Shown piece by piece: positions 35,924 through 43,990 of a DNA stretch of 64,000 nt (position 1 is the stretch's first letter; every line of letters starts with the position of its first letter). The position numbers were made by a program, and so were the translations under genes. Where the stretch lies: the NCBI RefSeq assembly GCF_004340945.1, contig NZ_SLYD01000008.1, positions 62,001 to 126,000 on the forward strand, in the 5' to 3' direction. Source of the stretch: Sphingomonas sp. PP-F2F-A104-K0414. GTDB taxonomy: Bacteria; Pseudomonadota; Alphaproteobacteria; Sphingomonadales; Sphingomonadaceae. The notes under the pieces are model-generated. The model was not told the DNA's origin. It saw only the letters and a list, made by a program, of their open reading frames with translations, and did not search any database.

Positions 35924-35998
35924 GGCCCCTTCGTCTAGCGGTTAGGACGACGCCCTCTCACGGCGTAAGCACGAGTTCGATTCTCGTAGGGGTCACCA
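35924..35998 (+). tRNA. tRNA-Glu (anticodon CTC)
   Basis: A 75-nt cloverleaf includes an encoded CCA end. The acceptor GGCCCCT pairs with AGGGGTC (one G-U). The anticodon stem ACGCC/GGCGT encloses the loop CTCTCAC, giving anticodon CTC (codon GAG). The T arm ACGAG-TTCGATT-CTCGT is complete. The sequence matches the usual alphaproteobacterial tRNA-Glu. An integrase follows it directly, making its 3' end the likely attachment site. Confidence 0.95.
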
Positions 35999-36092
35999 TT
36001 CTCGACTAAACGTCGGAAATGCGCGGATTTACGTCTCTTTTACCCGTCATGTGTACAGAACATGGGTACAGAAGAACGTGAAGAAGACCAGC

Positions 36093-37901
36093 ATGGCGTC
36101 CCCTTTCGCCGATCCCCGGACCGGGCAACTCTACTTTAGACGCGCGGTCCCCGAAGCACTCCGGGCGGCGTTCGACGGCAAGGCCGCGATCAAGATATCG
36201 CTCAGGACGAAGGATCCCGCCGAAGCCAAGATCGGCTTCGCGCGCGAGAACGCCGACTTCGAGACGAAACTCGCAGACGCGCGTCGCCGCCTTGCGGAAG
36301 GCACGTTGATCCCGACACCCGGCGCGCTGGTGCGGCGTTGGTGCGAAGCCCCCGCAACGGGCACCGGTCTCACCGGTCAGCAGCGACTCGTCGCAACTTT
36401 CATGGAACTGGATGCCGCGGCGGGCGCGCGCAAGTCGATCGGCTTGGACGACCCGTTCCCGCCCGCGATCATGGGTCCGCCGTCCAATACCGACTGGGAT
36501 CTGGTTTGCGGGGACAAGCCACGCTTCGAAAGGTTGGTGGCCGACTCCTATGGGGGCGACATCGAGCAGACCGGCACCAACTGGATCCGACTGCGGTGGC
36601 ACCACAACGAACAGCTTTGGCGCCCCTGTCTCACCGGTCCTGCGGCGCGGCTACGGGCATTCGACCCGGGTGCCGTGCATTTCTCGGAGGAGGAGATCAT
36701 CAAGGCGCTTCTGGACGTCGTCGACGAGAAGCGCAGCGCCGACGAGGAGGTCAACCGGGTACGTCTGAGCCGTCACCGCCCGCGCGTTCCGAATTCGAGG
36801 CGACGTCCGAACCTGCGTCTCAAGACGCTGTTCCACGAATGGAAGGCGGGAAACGAACCGCGCCCGCAGACGGCCGGGGAATACGAGGCCGCGGTAGACG
36901 ACTTCATCGACTTCGCGGGCGACCCGACCGTATCAATGATCGATGCCGACATGCTGTACGACTACCGCGACGAGGCCGCGAAGCTCCCCGCCTCGATGCC
37001 TAGGGCGGATCGCGCCCTGCCCTTCACGGCCCGAGTGGCGAAGCACAAGGACGCCACGCCCAAATGCGCGCCTCCCACTCTCAAGAAGCGGGTAGGCGCG
37101 CTGCAGGCGCTGCTCACCTATGCCTTCCATCAGCGCTGGACGCCCGCGAACATTGGCAGCGGGATCAAGATCGTCGGCTACACGAAGAAGCGGCGCACTC
37201 GGCGTAGCTTCGAGGATCACGAGCTCGCGACGCTTTGCGCCAGTCCGCTCTTCGTCGAACCGGCCGCTTGGAATACGGAATCCCGTATCAGCGACGTGAC
37301 CATCTTCTGGCTTTTTCTGCTTTCGATCACCACGGGTGCCCGGCTGGAAGAGGTCGGTCAGGTCGCGCTTGCCGACGTTCGCCACGACGGTGACATCGTC
37401 TACCTCGACATCGACGAATACGCCGATGATGAGGACGCCGAGGACAAGAGCGTCAAGACCGAGGACTCGATCAGGCTCGTCCCGATCCACGATAAGCTCC
37501 TCGAACTTGGTTTCCGCGAGTACCTGGAGGCGCTAGCTGCGTTCGGTCACACGCAGCTATTTCCCGACTTGAAGGAGAACAGCGTAGGCAAGCGGACGAA
37601 GGAAGCCAGCCAGAAGGTCAACCGCATCATCGATCGGTATGTTTCCAACGATCGACGCTTGGTCTTCCACTCCCTTCGCCATGCGTTCAAGGCCAAGGGT
37701 AACGATGCTCGCCTGACCGATCGCACGTTGGACCAGATCTGCGGCCACGCGCCCGTCAGCACGGGCAGCCGGTACGGCTCCGAGCCCAGGATCCGAACGA
37801 TCCACCGTGAACTACATCAGATCGACTTCTCGTGCATCGACTGGAAGCAGATCGCGCTCGGAATGGGGATGGTGCGCTGGAAGAAGCTTTTGTCTCGATG
37901 A
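36093..37901 (+). CDS. Tyrosine site-specific integrase next to tRNA-Glu
   Basis: The product is a 602-residue phage/island-type tyrosine recombinase. An N-terminal segment typical of this group (FADPRTGQLYFRRAVPEALR) is followed by a long spacer, a SAM-like core-binding domain (about 240-370) and the catalytic domain. Active-site residues are R417 (TGARLEEVGQV), H526-S-L-R529 (FHSLRHAFK), H552 (CGHAPVSTG) and Y561 (SRYG), so it looks active. ATG 36093 (MASPFADPRTG) is used because it gives the common family start; GTG 36051 is also open. Its position just downstream of tRNA-Glu, in the same direction, is the classic layout for an element inserted into the tRNA 3' end. Confidence 0.93.
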   Translation: MASPFADPRTGQLYFRRAVPEALRAAFDGKAAIKISLRTKDPAEAKIGFARENADFETKLADARRRLAEGTLIPTPGALVRRWCEAPATGTGLTGQQRLVATFMELDAAAGARKSIGLDDPFPPAIMGPPSNTDWDLVCGDKPRFERLVADSYGGDIEQTGTNWIRLRWHHNEQLWRPCLTGPAARLRAFDPGAVHFSEEEIIKALLDVVDEKRSADEEVNRVRLSRHRPRVPNSRRRPNLRLKTLFHEWKAGNEPRPQTAGEYEAAVDDFIDFAGDPTVSMIDADMLYDYRDEAAKLPASMPRADRALPFTARVAKHKDATPKCAPPTLKKRVGALQALLTYAFHQRWTPANIGSGIKIVGYTKKRRTRRSFEDHELATLCASPLFVEPAAWNTESRISDVTIFWLFLLSITTGARLEEVGQVALADVRHDGDIVYLDIDEYADDEDAEDKSVKTEDSIRLVPIHDKLLELGFREYLEALAAFGHTQLFPDLKENSVGKRTKEASQKVNRIIDRYVSNDRRLVFHSLRHAFKAKGNDARLTDRTLDQICGHAPVSTGSRYGSEPRIRTIHRELHQIDFSCIDWKQIALGMGMVRWKKLLSR

Positions 37902-37959
37902 GATGAGTAGGGGGCAGTCGAGAGCACGCCTTGGCGAGGGTTTAATTCGCGCGACAGCT

Positions 37960-38070
37960 GCATTTTGCGAGTTCCCGCAGAGCCTGTTCGCTGCTGTCTG
38001 CGCGCATATTCGCCAGTCAGGAAGCCCGCAGCAAGCGGCGACCAGGCCAAGGTAAACGCATCCGCAGCTT
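37960..38070 (-). pseudogene. Aldo/keto reductase fragment
   Basis: On the minus strand about 35 codons read AFTLAWSPLAAGFLTGEYAR followed by RQQRTGSA, the conserved beta-alpha segment of aldo/keto reductases (SPLAxGFLTGKY). Nothing before or after it matches the family in that frame, so only a short internal piece survives between the integrase and the DUF1622-like gene. Confidence 0.6.
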
Positions 38071-38226
38071 ACCAACTTTGGGAGAACGACATCGTGGGCG
38101 CGCGGAGGCTGGGCATGCCCTCGGATTTACCTGCAAACGCCGCAAACTTTGGACCGTAACAACCTTCCCAGCCCAACCTGCCCTCTGGCAGTTTGTGCCT
38201 TTGCAGCCGCTCAGGCATGAAGCACC

Positions 38227-38619
38227 ATGATCACGAACGAAGCCCAGTGGATCCACTTAGCAACGAGCGCCGTCGAGATCGTCGGTACCGCCATTATCGT
38301 TGTAGGGGCATTCGGAACGCTGGCCGCCTTCTTGCTCGGTCTGGCCCGGGGCAAAACCAGCCGAGCAACGCTAGTCGCTGACTTTCGGTCGGGTCTTGGC
38401 CGATCAATCCTTCTTGGCCTCGAGTTCCTGGTCGCGGCCGACATCATCAACACGGTAGCGGTCGAGCCGACAATCGAAAGTCTGCTCGTTCTTGCTGGCA
38501 TTGTTCTTATCAGGACGTTCCTGAGCTTCTCGCTCGAGGTCGAGATTGACGGGCGCTGGCCGTGGCAGAAAGGACAATCCGATGAAAGGGCTCAACGAGC
38601 CACGGATCAGCAACAGTAA
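38227..38619 (+). CDS. DUF1622 family small membrane protein
   Basis: The product is a 130-residue inner-membrane protein with three hydrophobic segments (AVEIVGTAIIVVGAFGTLAA, LLGLEFLVAADIINTV and SLLVLAGIVLIRTFLSFSL) and a charged C-terminal tail. The central GRSILLGLEFLVAADIINT block and the following RTFLSFSLEVEIDGRWPWQ are the hallmark of DUF1622 proteins. The function is unknown. It is a single gene within the accessory region. Confidence 0.85.
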   Translation: MITNEAQWIHLATSAVEIVGTAIIVVGAFGTLAAFLLGLARGKTSRATLVADFRSGLGRSILLGLEFLVAADIINTVAVEPTIESLLVLAGIVLIRTFLSFSLEVEIDGRWPWQKGQSDERAQRATDQQQ

Positions 38620-38644
38620 CGCGGACCGCCGCCCCTCAGTCAGG

Positions 38645-38706
38645 ACAACCTAGTTCTCGACGTTCAAGCCGCTCCACCTGCGTTCCCGTCCCTGACGCTT
38701 GTTCAT
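38645..38706. repeat. Possible fifth, more diverged copy of the 62-bp repeat
   Basis: Aligned without gaps to the copy at 46794, this segment agrees at about 33 of 62 positions by eye, with the best match in its end (CTGACGCTTGTTCAT against CGAACGCTCGTTCAC). It is above chance but weak. It lies between the DUF1622-like gene and the next converging gene. Confidence 0.3.
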
Positions 38707-38710
38707 CGGG

Positions 38711-39127
38711 CTAGGCAGGATCGTCATCCAGCGTAGCGACACCCATCATCGGATGCATTACGAAGGTCCAGCCGTCGCCGCCGACAATCATCAGGCGTAA
38801 CGATTGGCGATCTGCGGTGCCAAGCAGTGACGCTGCTCCTGACGAAGCAGGCAATGTGACTGTCCTGCCATCCTGCAGAATGCCGGTTGCCCAGCCGCGC
38901 CGTCCGCCGCGGATCTCGCTGGCCAAGCGTTCCAACGCCGTCTCGAGCGCAGTGCGCGCACGTTTTCCTGTAACCCACGCATAACCGCCTACCCCCAATT
39001 CTGGCATAGTTACTAACGGTTGGCTCGAAACTGGAGATGGCTGTTTGACGACCCGCCGGGATGTTTCCTTTGGGGTATCAAGAGGACGCACACCCTCCAT
39101 ACTCATCATGCGCGCAAACTCATCCAT
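38711..39127 (-). CDS. Hypothetical protein (138 aa)
   Basis: I do not recognise the family. AAGGAA precedes the ATG at good spacing, supporting the start. The protein has a polar N-terminal part (MDEFARMMSMEGVRPLD) and a C-terminal domain with strands TGILQDGRTVTLP, RLMIVGGDGWTFVMHP and MMGVATLDDDPA. This suggests a small beta-rich cytosolic domain. No signal or membrane segments are present. It converges with the DUF1622-like gene. Confidence 0.6.
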   Translation of the reverse strand: MDEFARMMSMEGVRPLDTPKETSRRVVKQPSPVSSQPLVTMPELGVGGYAWVTGKRARTALETALERLASEIRGGRRGWATGILQDGRTVTLPASSGAASLLGTADRQSLRLMIVGGDGWTFVMHPMMGVATLDDDPA

Positions 39128-39307
39128 CGCTGTTTCCTTAGTGGTGCCGATCGGAGCGCATGGGCTTAGCCACTGGTTCCTGCCAGTTGAGGGGATAGCT
39201 TAGGCAAGGCATTGCTGACCGCTGGCCGGTTATACCCCACCAAGTGGATCGGCGTTGAATTCCAACCGCCGTCGTGTATCCGTACCGCACCACAAAAAGG
39301 GTTGATC

Positions 39308-39577
39308 ATGAAGAAAGTTTTCGCTGTCGCCGTCGTTACCGGTCTGCTCTCGCTCGCAGCATGCAACACCAGCCCGCGCGAGCAGGCGGCCGATCAGATC
39401 GAGTCGAACACCGAAGCCGTCGCCGATAACCTCGAAGACGCGGCCGACGCGACGGGCAACGAAGCAGCTGAAGCGAGCCTGGAGAACAAGGCCGACGCAG
39501 TACGCGCGACAGGCCAGAATCAGGCTGAAGACATGCGCACCAACGATCCGGATACCAATCTTTCGAATGGTATCTAA
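39308..39577 (+). CDS. Small lipoprotein rich in Ala/Glu/Asp
   Basis: The product is an 89-residue exported protein. It starts MKKVFAVAVVTGLLSLAAC, a basic n-region, hydrophobic core and lipobox LAAC, so Cys19 would be lipidated. The mature part is acidic and helical with repeated alanine/asparagine heptads (ESNTEAVADNLEDAADAT), probably an extended coiled helix in the periplasm. Similar small lipoproteins are common in sphingomonads; the role is unknown. ATG 39308 is clear because it begins the signal peptide. Confidence 0.75.
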   Translation: MKKVFAVAVVTGLLSLAACNTSPREQAADQIESNTEAVADNLEDAADATGNEAAEASLENKADAVRATGQNQAEDMRTNDPDTNLSNGI

Positions 39578-39632
39578 GCGACTGAGCGCTTAGAGTTGCA
39601 GGCAGGTTGCTCCCAAGCGGCTTACAAAATTA

Positions 39633-39658
39633 GGGCATTCGAGGCGACTCGGATGCCC
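39633..39658 (+). terminator. Hairpin terminator after the lipoprotein gene
   Basis: GGGCATTCGAG (39633-39643) pairs with CTCGGATGCCC (39648-39658), one mismatch, 4-base loop, followed by TTCTC. It lies 56 bp after the stop codon. Confidence 0.6.
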
Positions 39659-39972
39659 TTCTCACGTCTTGCGGTAAGCGCCGAGGTTGTTGGCAGCTGT
39701 AGCCATCCGATGCACCATGGACGACCCAAACGGGAGGTGTACGACTTGAGACATGTTCCCAGCCGTTCGGCGAGCTAGCGAATATGAGTGGCCCGGAGCA
39801 GGAATGCCATAGCTGGCATTCGCGCGCCCCTCTCCGATTCCGGGACCTACGCATCAATTCATTATCCAGACGAGCTCGGCAGCATCTTGATGTCGGCCAC
39901 TTATTGAATGTTTTCCGCTAGCGCGAAGCCCTCATAAAGGTAAGGTGCAATGTCCTTGATCGGAGAAGATGG
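39659..39972. other. Intergenic region (about 310 bp) before the M13 peptidase
   Basis: I see no supported gene here. Short open frames have no ribosome site or family resemblance. A promoter for the peptidase is expected near its end, where GGAGAAGATGG gives the ribosome site. Confidence 0.3.
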
Positions 39973-42045
39973 TTGGTTTTGAAGCATATGCCGCTTGTTG
40001 CCCTCCTCGGTGTGGTCACGATCGGGAGCGCAGTTACAGGACAGACCCCGCAGTCGAGAGCACCATCGCCGACGGACAGCACCGCGGCGACCAGCTATGG
40101 CAGTTGGGGCTTCGACGTCACCGGGATGGATCGTAGCGTGAAGCCCGGCGACGACTGGTTCCGCTTCGTCAACGGCGCATGGGCGGATCGAACCCAGATC
40201 CCGCCGGATCGCTCGTCCTACGGTGCCTTCGCGGTTTTACGCGACATCTCCGAGCAGCGGCTGCGCAGCCTCATCGGCCGCTACAGTCCCTCCGATATTG
40301 AGCATCCCGACCGGATGAAGGCAGCGATCCTCTACGCCGGGTTCATGGACACGGCGGCGGCGGAGAAGCTCGACGCCGCGCCGCTGGTCCAGCGACTGGC
40401 GCCGCTGAAGGCTGCAACGTCTAAGGACGACATCGCACAATTCATGGGTCGCTCGCTCGGCGGCTTCGGCGCGAGCTTCTTCGCGCCGGGCGTCAACGAT
40501 GACGCCAAGCAGCCAGACGTGTACGCGCTCTATTTGCGCCAATCCGGTCTGGGCCTCGGCGATCGCGACCTCTATCTCGATCCCAAATTCGCCCCACAGG
40601 TCGCGCGGTATCGCCAATATGTGACGCAGATGCTGACGCTCGCGGGATGGCCGGACGCCGACACCGCGGCGGGGAACGTCGTGGCGATGGAGACCAAGCT
40701 CGCCCAGGCGCACTGGACGCGCGCACAGAGCCGCGACCGCGACAAGACCTACAACCCGACGACGCCCGCGCAGTTGGCAAGCCAGGCACCCGGTTTTCCC
40801 TGGGCGACCTTCTTCAAGGCCGCTGGTGTCGACGCCGCCAACCGCGCGATCGTGGCGCAGAACACCGCCTTCCCCGGCATCGCCAAGGTATTCGCCGATA
40901 GCGACCTCGCAACGTTGAAGGCGTGGGAGGCATTCCGCATCTCGGACGACATCGCGCCACTACTGTCGAAGCGCTTCGTCGACGCGCAGTTCGAGTTTCG
41001 CTCGAAGTTCCTGAACGGCCAACCACAGCAGCGCGAGCGCTGGAAGCGGGCGGTGGCGTTCGCCGAGAACGGCGTCGGTGAGGGGATCGGCCGAGACTAT
41101 GTCGCGCTCTACTTCCCGCCTGCGTCCAAGGCGAAGATGGACCAGCTCGTCGGCAATTTGCGCGTGGCGCTGGCCGGGCGCATCCGCAATCTGAATTGGA
41201 TGGGCGCTGCCACGAAGGAGCAGGCGCTCGACAAGCTCAAGGGCTTCAACGTCAAGATCGGCTACCCGGACAAGTGGCGCGACTATGCCGCGCTCCAGAT
41301 CAAGCCGGGCGACCTCGTCGGCAACGCGGAAGCCGCGCAACGCTTCGAATGGAATTACCGGCGGGCACGGATCGGTATCCCGGTCGACAAGGCCGAGTGG
41401 GGAATGACCCCACAGACGGTCAACGCCTACTATAACTCGGTCAAGAACGAGATCGTCTTCCCCGCCGCAATCCTGCAGCCGCCATTCTTCGACCCGAAGG
41501 CGGACGACGCCGTGAACTATGGCGGCATCGGCGGTGTGATCGGCCATGAGATCAGCCACGGCTTCGACGACCAAGGCCGAAAGTCGGATGGCCGCGGTAT
41601 CCTGCGCGACTGGTGGACGGCGGAGGACGCGACCAAGTTCGAGGCGCAGGCGGCGCGGCTCGGTGGCCAGTACGAGGCGTACAGCTTCGACGGACTGCCC
41701 GGCATTCATATCAACGGCCGCGCGTCGATGGGCGAGAACATCGGCGATCTCGGCGGGGTGCTGATCTCGCTCGACGCGTATCATACCTCGCTTGGCGGCA
41801 AGACTGCCCCCGTGATCGGTGGCTTTACTGGCGATCAGCGTTTTTTCCTGGGTTGGGGTCAGGTATGGCGGACGCTGTTCCGGAACGAGGCGCTCCGACA
41901 GCAGCTGGTTAGCGACCCGCACTCGCCGGGCCAGATCCGTGCGGTGAACCCGCTACGCAACGTGGATGCTTGGTACGCCGCGTGGAAGATCGATCCCAGC
42001 CAGAAGCAGTATCTCGCACCGGCCGACCGTGTACGAATATGGTGA
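39973..42045 (+). CDS. M13 family (neprilysin/PepO-like) zinc metallopeptidase, exported
   Basis: The product is a 690-residue endopeptidase acting on small peptides outside the cytoplasm. It begins with a short signal-like segment (MPLVALLGVVTIGSAVTG). The M13 N-terminal domain follows (FDVTGMDRSVKPGDDWFRFV). The catalytic domain has NAYYNSVKNEIVFPAAIL, the zinc motif VIGHEISHGFDDQG (HExxH) and GENIGDLGG, whose Glu is the third ligand. It ends near DPSQKQYLAPADRVRIW; the usual M13 C-terminal Trp is present. TTG 39973 is taken because GGAG sits seven bases upstream; ATG 39988 is possible but shortens the basic n-region. Confidence 0.92.
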   Translation: MVLKHMPLVALLGVVTIGSAVTGQTPQSRAPSPTDSTAATSYGSWGFDVTGMDRSVKPGDDWFRFVNGAWADRTQIPPDRSSYGAFAVLRDISEQRLRSLIGRYSPSDIEHPDRMKAAILYAGFMDTAAAEKLDAAPLVQRLAPLKAATSKDDIAQFMGRSLGGFGASFFAPGVNDDAKQPDVYALYLRQSGLGLGDRDLYLDPKFAPQVARYRQYVTQMLTLAGWPDADTAAGNVVAMETKLAQAHWTRAQSRDRDKTYNPTTPAQLASQAPGFPWATFFKAAGVDAANRAIVAQNTAFPGIAKVFADSDLATLKAWEAFRISDDIAPLLSKRFVDAQFEFRSKFLNGQPQQRERWKRAVAFAENGVGEGIGRDYVALYFPPASKAKMDQLVGNLRVALAGRIRNLNWMGAATKEQALDKLKGFNVKIGYPDKWRDYAALQIKPGDLVGNAEAAQRFEWNYRRARIGIPVDKAEWGMTPQTVNAYYNSVKNEIVFPAAILQPPFFDPKADDAVNYGGIGGVIGHEISHGFDDQGRKSDGRGILRDWWTAEDATKFEAQAARLGGQYEAYSFDGLPGIHINGRASMGENIGDLGGVLISLDAYHTSLGGKTAPVIGGFTGDQRFFLGWGQVWRTLFRNEALRQQLVSDPHSPGQIRAVNPLRNVDAWYAAWKIDPSQKQYLAPADRVRIW

Positions 42046-42230
42046 CATTGCCTTCCGCCAGATAACTGCGGCGGGCGACAAATGGGTAGCTCAGGAATTT
42101 AGATAACTTGCTGCACCTATTCATCCGCCAGCGCTACTTATCGGCGCGGAGACCCACATCCGGTCATTCGCGGCCTCTTTTTGGCTCCCCACCTTCTGCC
42201 ATTCATTCATGTGGACAGCGGAGGAGGTGC
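42046..42230. other. Spacer after the M13 peptidase holding repeat copy A
   Basis: Apart from the 62-bp repeat there is no gene in this stretch. The minus-strand dehydrogenase fragment loses family resemblance at about 42231 and meets a stop at 42207-42209, right at the repeat boundary. Confidence 0.35.
42149..42210. repeat. 62-bp dispersed repeat, copy A
   Basis: The element begins GAGACCCACATCCGG and ends CCATTCATTCAT. It aligns without gaps to copies at 46794, 51630 and 54072; it matches copy B at about 41 of 62 positions by eye. It lies between the M13 gene and a truncated dehydrogenase fragment. Confidence 0.6.
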
Positions 42231-42430
42231 CAAAGCGCCCGGCTTCATCCCCGAGATTGCATCCCGCCCAATGATGCCATGTTTCGCGGTTGCATAGGCC
42301 AGATGGAGGCTGATCACGTCGCTGCGCGCGAACACCGCGTCTTGCGCAACCGCCTGCAAGCCGGCCGCCGCAGCACGCTCCACAGTGAGCTTGGCTTGCG
42401 GGCGGGGTTCATCTTCAAATTGGCGGTGAT
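42231..42430 (-). pseudogene. D-2-hydroxyacid dehydrogenase fragment
   Basis: The minus strand reads AKLTVERAAAAGLQAVAQDA, then FARSDVISLHLAYATAKHG and IIGRDAISGMKPGAL. This is the part of the NAD-binding domain of 2-hydroxyacid dehydrogenases that follows the Rossmann motif (SDVxSLHL, MKPGAxLVNTxRG). It breaks off exactly before the conserved catalytic Arg block and lacks the N-terminal half. About 65 codons survive between the 62-bp repeat and the amidohydrolase. Confidence 0.65.
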
Positions 42431-42441
42431 ACCGATTGAAC

Positions 42442-43431
42442 CTAGTCGGTTGCCGGTCCGGTCAGTCGTTCCCAATTCGCAAAGGCGAGACCACGTCGCG
42501 TCGCGTCATCCAGGTCGACACTTTCGAGGAACCGCCGCGGCTCGCCGCCTGGGCGATACTGGTAGGGAAAGTCGGTCGAGAAGAGCAGACGATCCGGTCC
42601 GACGATCGCCAGGCAGCGCTGTAGGTAAGCCTCGCTCCACATGCCGCTGCCCGTAACGTAGAGATTGCGACGGGCGTAATCATCAAGCGACCGGTCGAGT
42701 TCGAGTGCCCGGCTCATAACGGCCGCCGTGCGCTCGAGGTAGAACAACACCACCTCGCCCCAGTGGCCAAGGATGATTTGAAGCGTAGGCAGTTCGTCAA
42801 AAACGCCCGCCGCCGCGAGCCGTACCCATTCGAGGCCTGCCTCGTAGTGCCAGCCGAGGCCAAAAGCAGCGAGTGCGACGTCCGCCCGGTCGCTGATCCC
42901 TGAGTAGTTGGCCTCGCGCACCGCTCCCGCGGGAGTCTGGGGATGAATAAAGAGAGGCACGCCAAGCTCGGTCGCCTTCGTCAGCATGGGCCTAAGGGCG
43001 GGATGGTCGAGATGCCGTTCCCGCGTGCGCCCGCATAGTAGCGCCCCCTTGAGGCCCAATTCGCGGACGGCACGTTCCAGCTCACGTGGAGCAGCTTCCG
43101 GGTCGGCGGTGGGCAATGCCGCAAAGCCCTGAAAGCGGCTGGGATGACGAGCGCAAGCATCGGCGATCAGATCATTGACGCGTCGAGCCGCTTTTACGGC
43201 CGGTAAAGGCTTCAGGTTGTGGAGACTTGGCGTGGTCAGGGAGAGAACCTGCACGTCAACGCCCTGCTCGTCCATCAGCGCCAGGCGCCCCCTGCCGAAA
43301 TCGGCTAGGCGTTCGCCAGTTTCGCCCCCGTCCGCAATGGCGGATACGGGGTCATATGGGGGCGGCGCGGAGGCCCACGCCTCGCGAACGCTAAGTGGCA
43401 AGATATGCTCTTCAATGGCGATCAGAAGCAT
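42442..43431 (-). CDS. Amidohydrolase 2 family protein (decarboxylase-like)
   Basis: The product is a 329-residue TIM-barrel metal enzyme of the amidohydrolase-2 group, which includes gamma-resorcylate and ACMS decarboxylases. It starts MLLIAIEEHILP, where EEH replaces the HxH of classic members, as in resorcylate-type decarboxylases. Further marks are the metal-site His in GVPLFIHPQTPAG, GHWGEVVLFYLERT, and the C-terminal Asp in RLLFSTDFPYQY. Likely chemistry is decarboxylation or hydrolysis of an aromatic acid. It stands alone; neighbouring remnants give no pathway. Confidence 0.85.
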   Translation of the reverse strand: MLLIAIEEHILPLSVREAWASAPPPYDPVSAIADGGETGERLADFGRGRLALMDEQGVDVQVLSLTTPSLHNLKPLPAVKAARRVNDLIADACARHPSRFQGFAALPTADPEAAPRELERAVRELGLKGALLCGRTRERHLDHPALRPMLTKATELGVPLFIHPQTPAGAVREANYSGISDRADVALAAFGLGWHYEAGLEWVRLAAAGVFDELPTLQIILGHWGEVVLFYLERTAAVMSRALELDRSLDDYARRNLYVTGSGMWSEAYLQRCLAIVGPDRLLFSTDFPYQYRPGGEPRRFLESVDLDDATRRGLAFANWERLTGPATD

Positions 43432-43505
43432 ATACGTCTCGCAGTTGTTTCGCAGGTAACCGTCGAGCGATGGGCAAGGTTTCCGGAGTTCGCGTGGCCT
43501 CAGGC

Positions 43506-43886
43506 ATGAGAGACACTGACAACGGCTTGCTGCGGACGATTGCGATCATCGCGCCCAATAGCTTTGCGAACATCTTGGAAGCAGAGCAATGTATGAGGCA
43601 GCTCGCGCTCGAGAAGGCGCCTGCCGCATCGATCTACAACGGGGCTCATGACGTCGCTGTTCCGCTGATCGAAATTGCACGGGCCGCCAGCGAGGGAGCA
43701 GGTGCCGGGGGCCAGTTGGCGGAATGGCCACTGGGGGAAGCTCGGCAGGTGCTGGGAAGCTTCGCGGATGCGATCGCATGCGATCAGGTGGTCTCCGGCC
43801 AACGCGCCGTACGTGAGCTTGGTTGGCACCCGTCGCGGCATTCGATCGTCGATGAACTACGCTCCTACGCGCAGCCTTCGGCGTGA
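43506..43886 (+). pseudogene. NAD-dependent epimerase/dehydratase, C-terminal remnant
   Basis: The last 85 or so codons match the C-terminal half of extended SDR epimerases: RQLALEKAPAASIYNGAHDV, AVPLIEIARAAS, WPLGEARQVLGSFADA, then VSGQRAVRELGWHPSR and a final IVDELRSY. The N-terminal Rossmann domain with the GxxGxxG motif and the catalytic YxxxK is missing, so this is a truncated gene. An intact relative lies at 45698. Confidence 0.6.
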
Positions 43887-43990
43887 CTGCGGGTCGTTTC
43901 AAGATCTGAAAAGACAACGATACTATGGTTTCCAACCGGATTTCATTCTCCAGCTCGCCTCCGTACTCCTCGGTGTTCGAACTTCAGGTT

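Noticed and set aside
35975..35998. Second copy of the tRNA-Glu 3' end as the right attachment site of the island
   Set aside because: I looked for it by eye to the right and did not find it; it may lie outside the window, so no island end is claimed.
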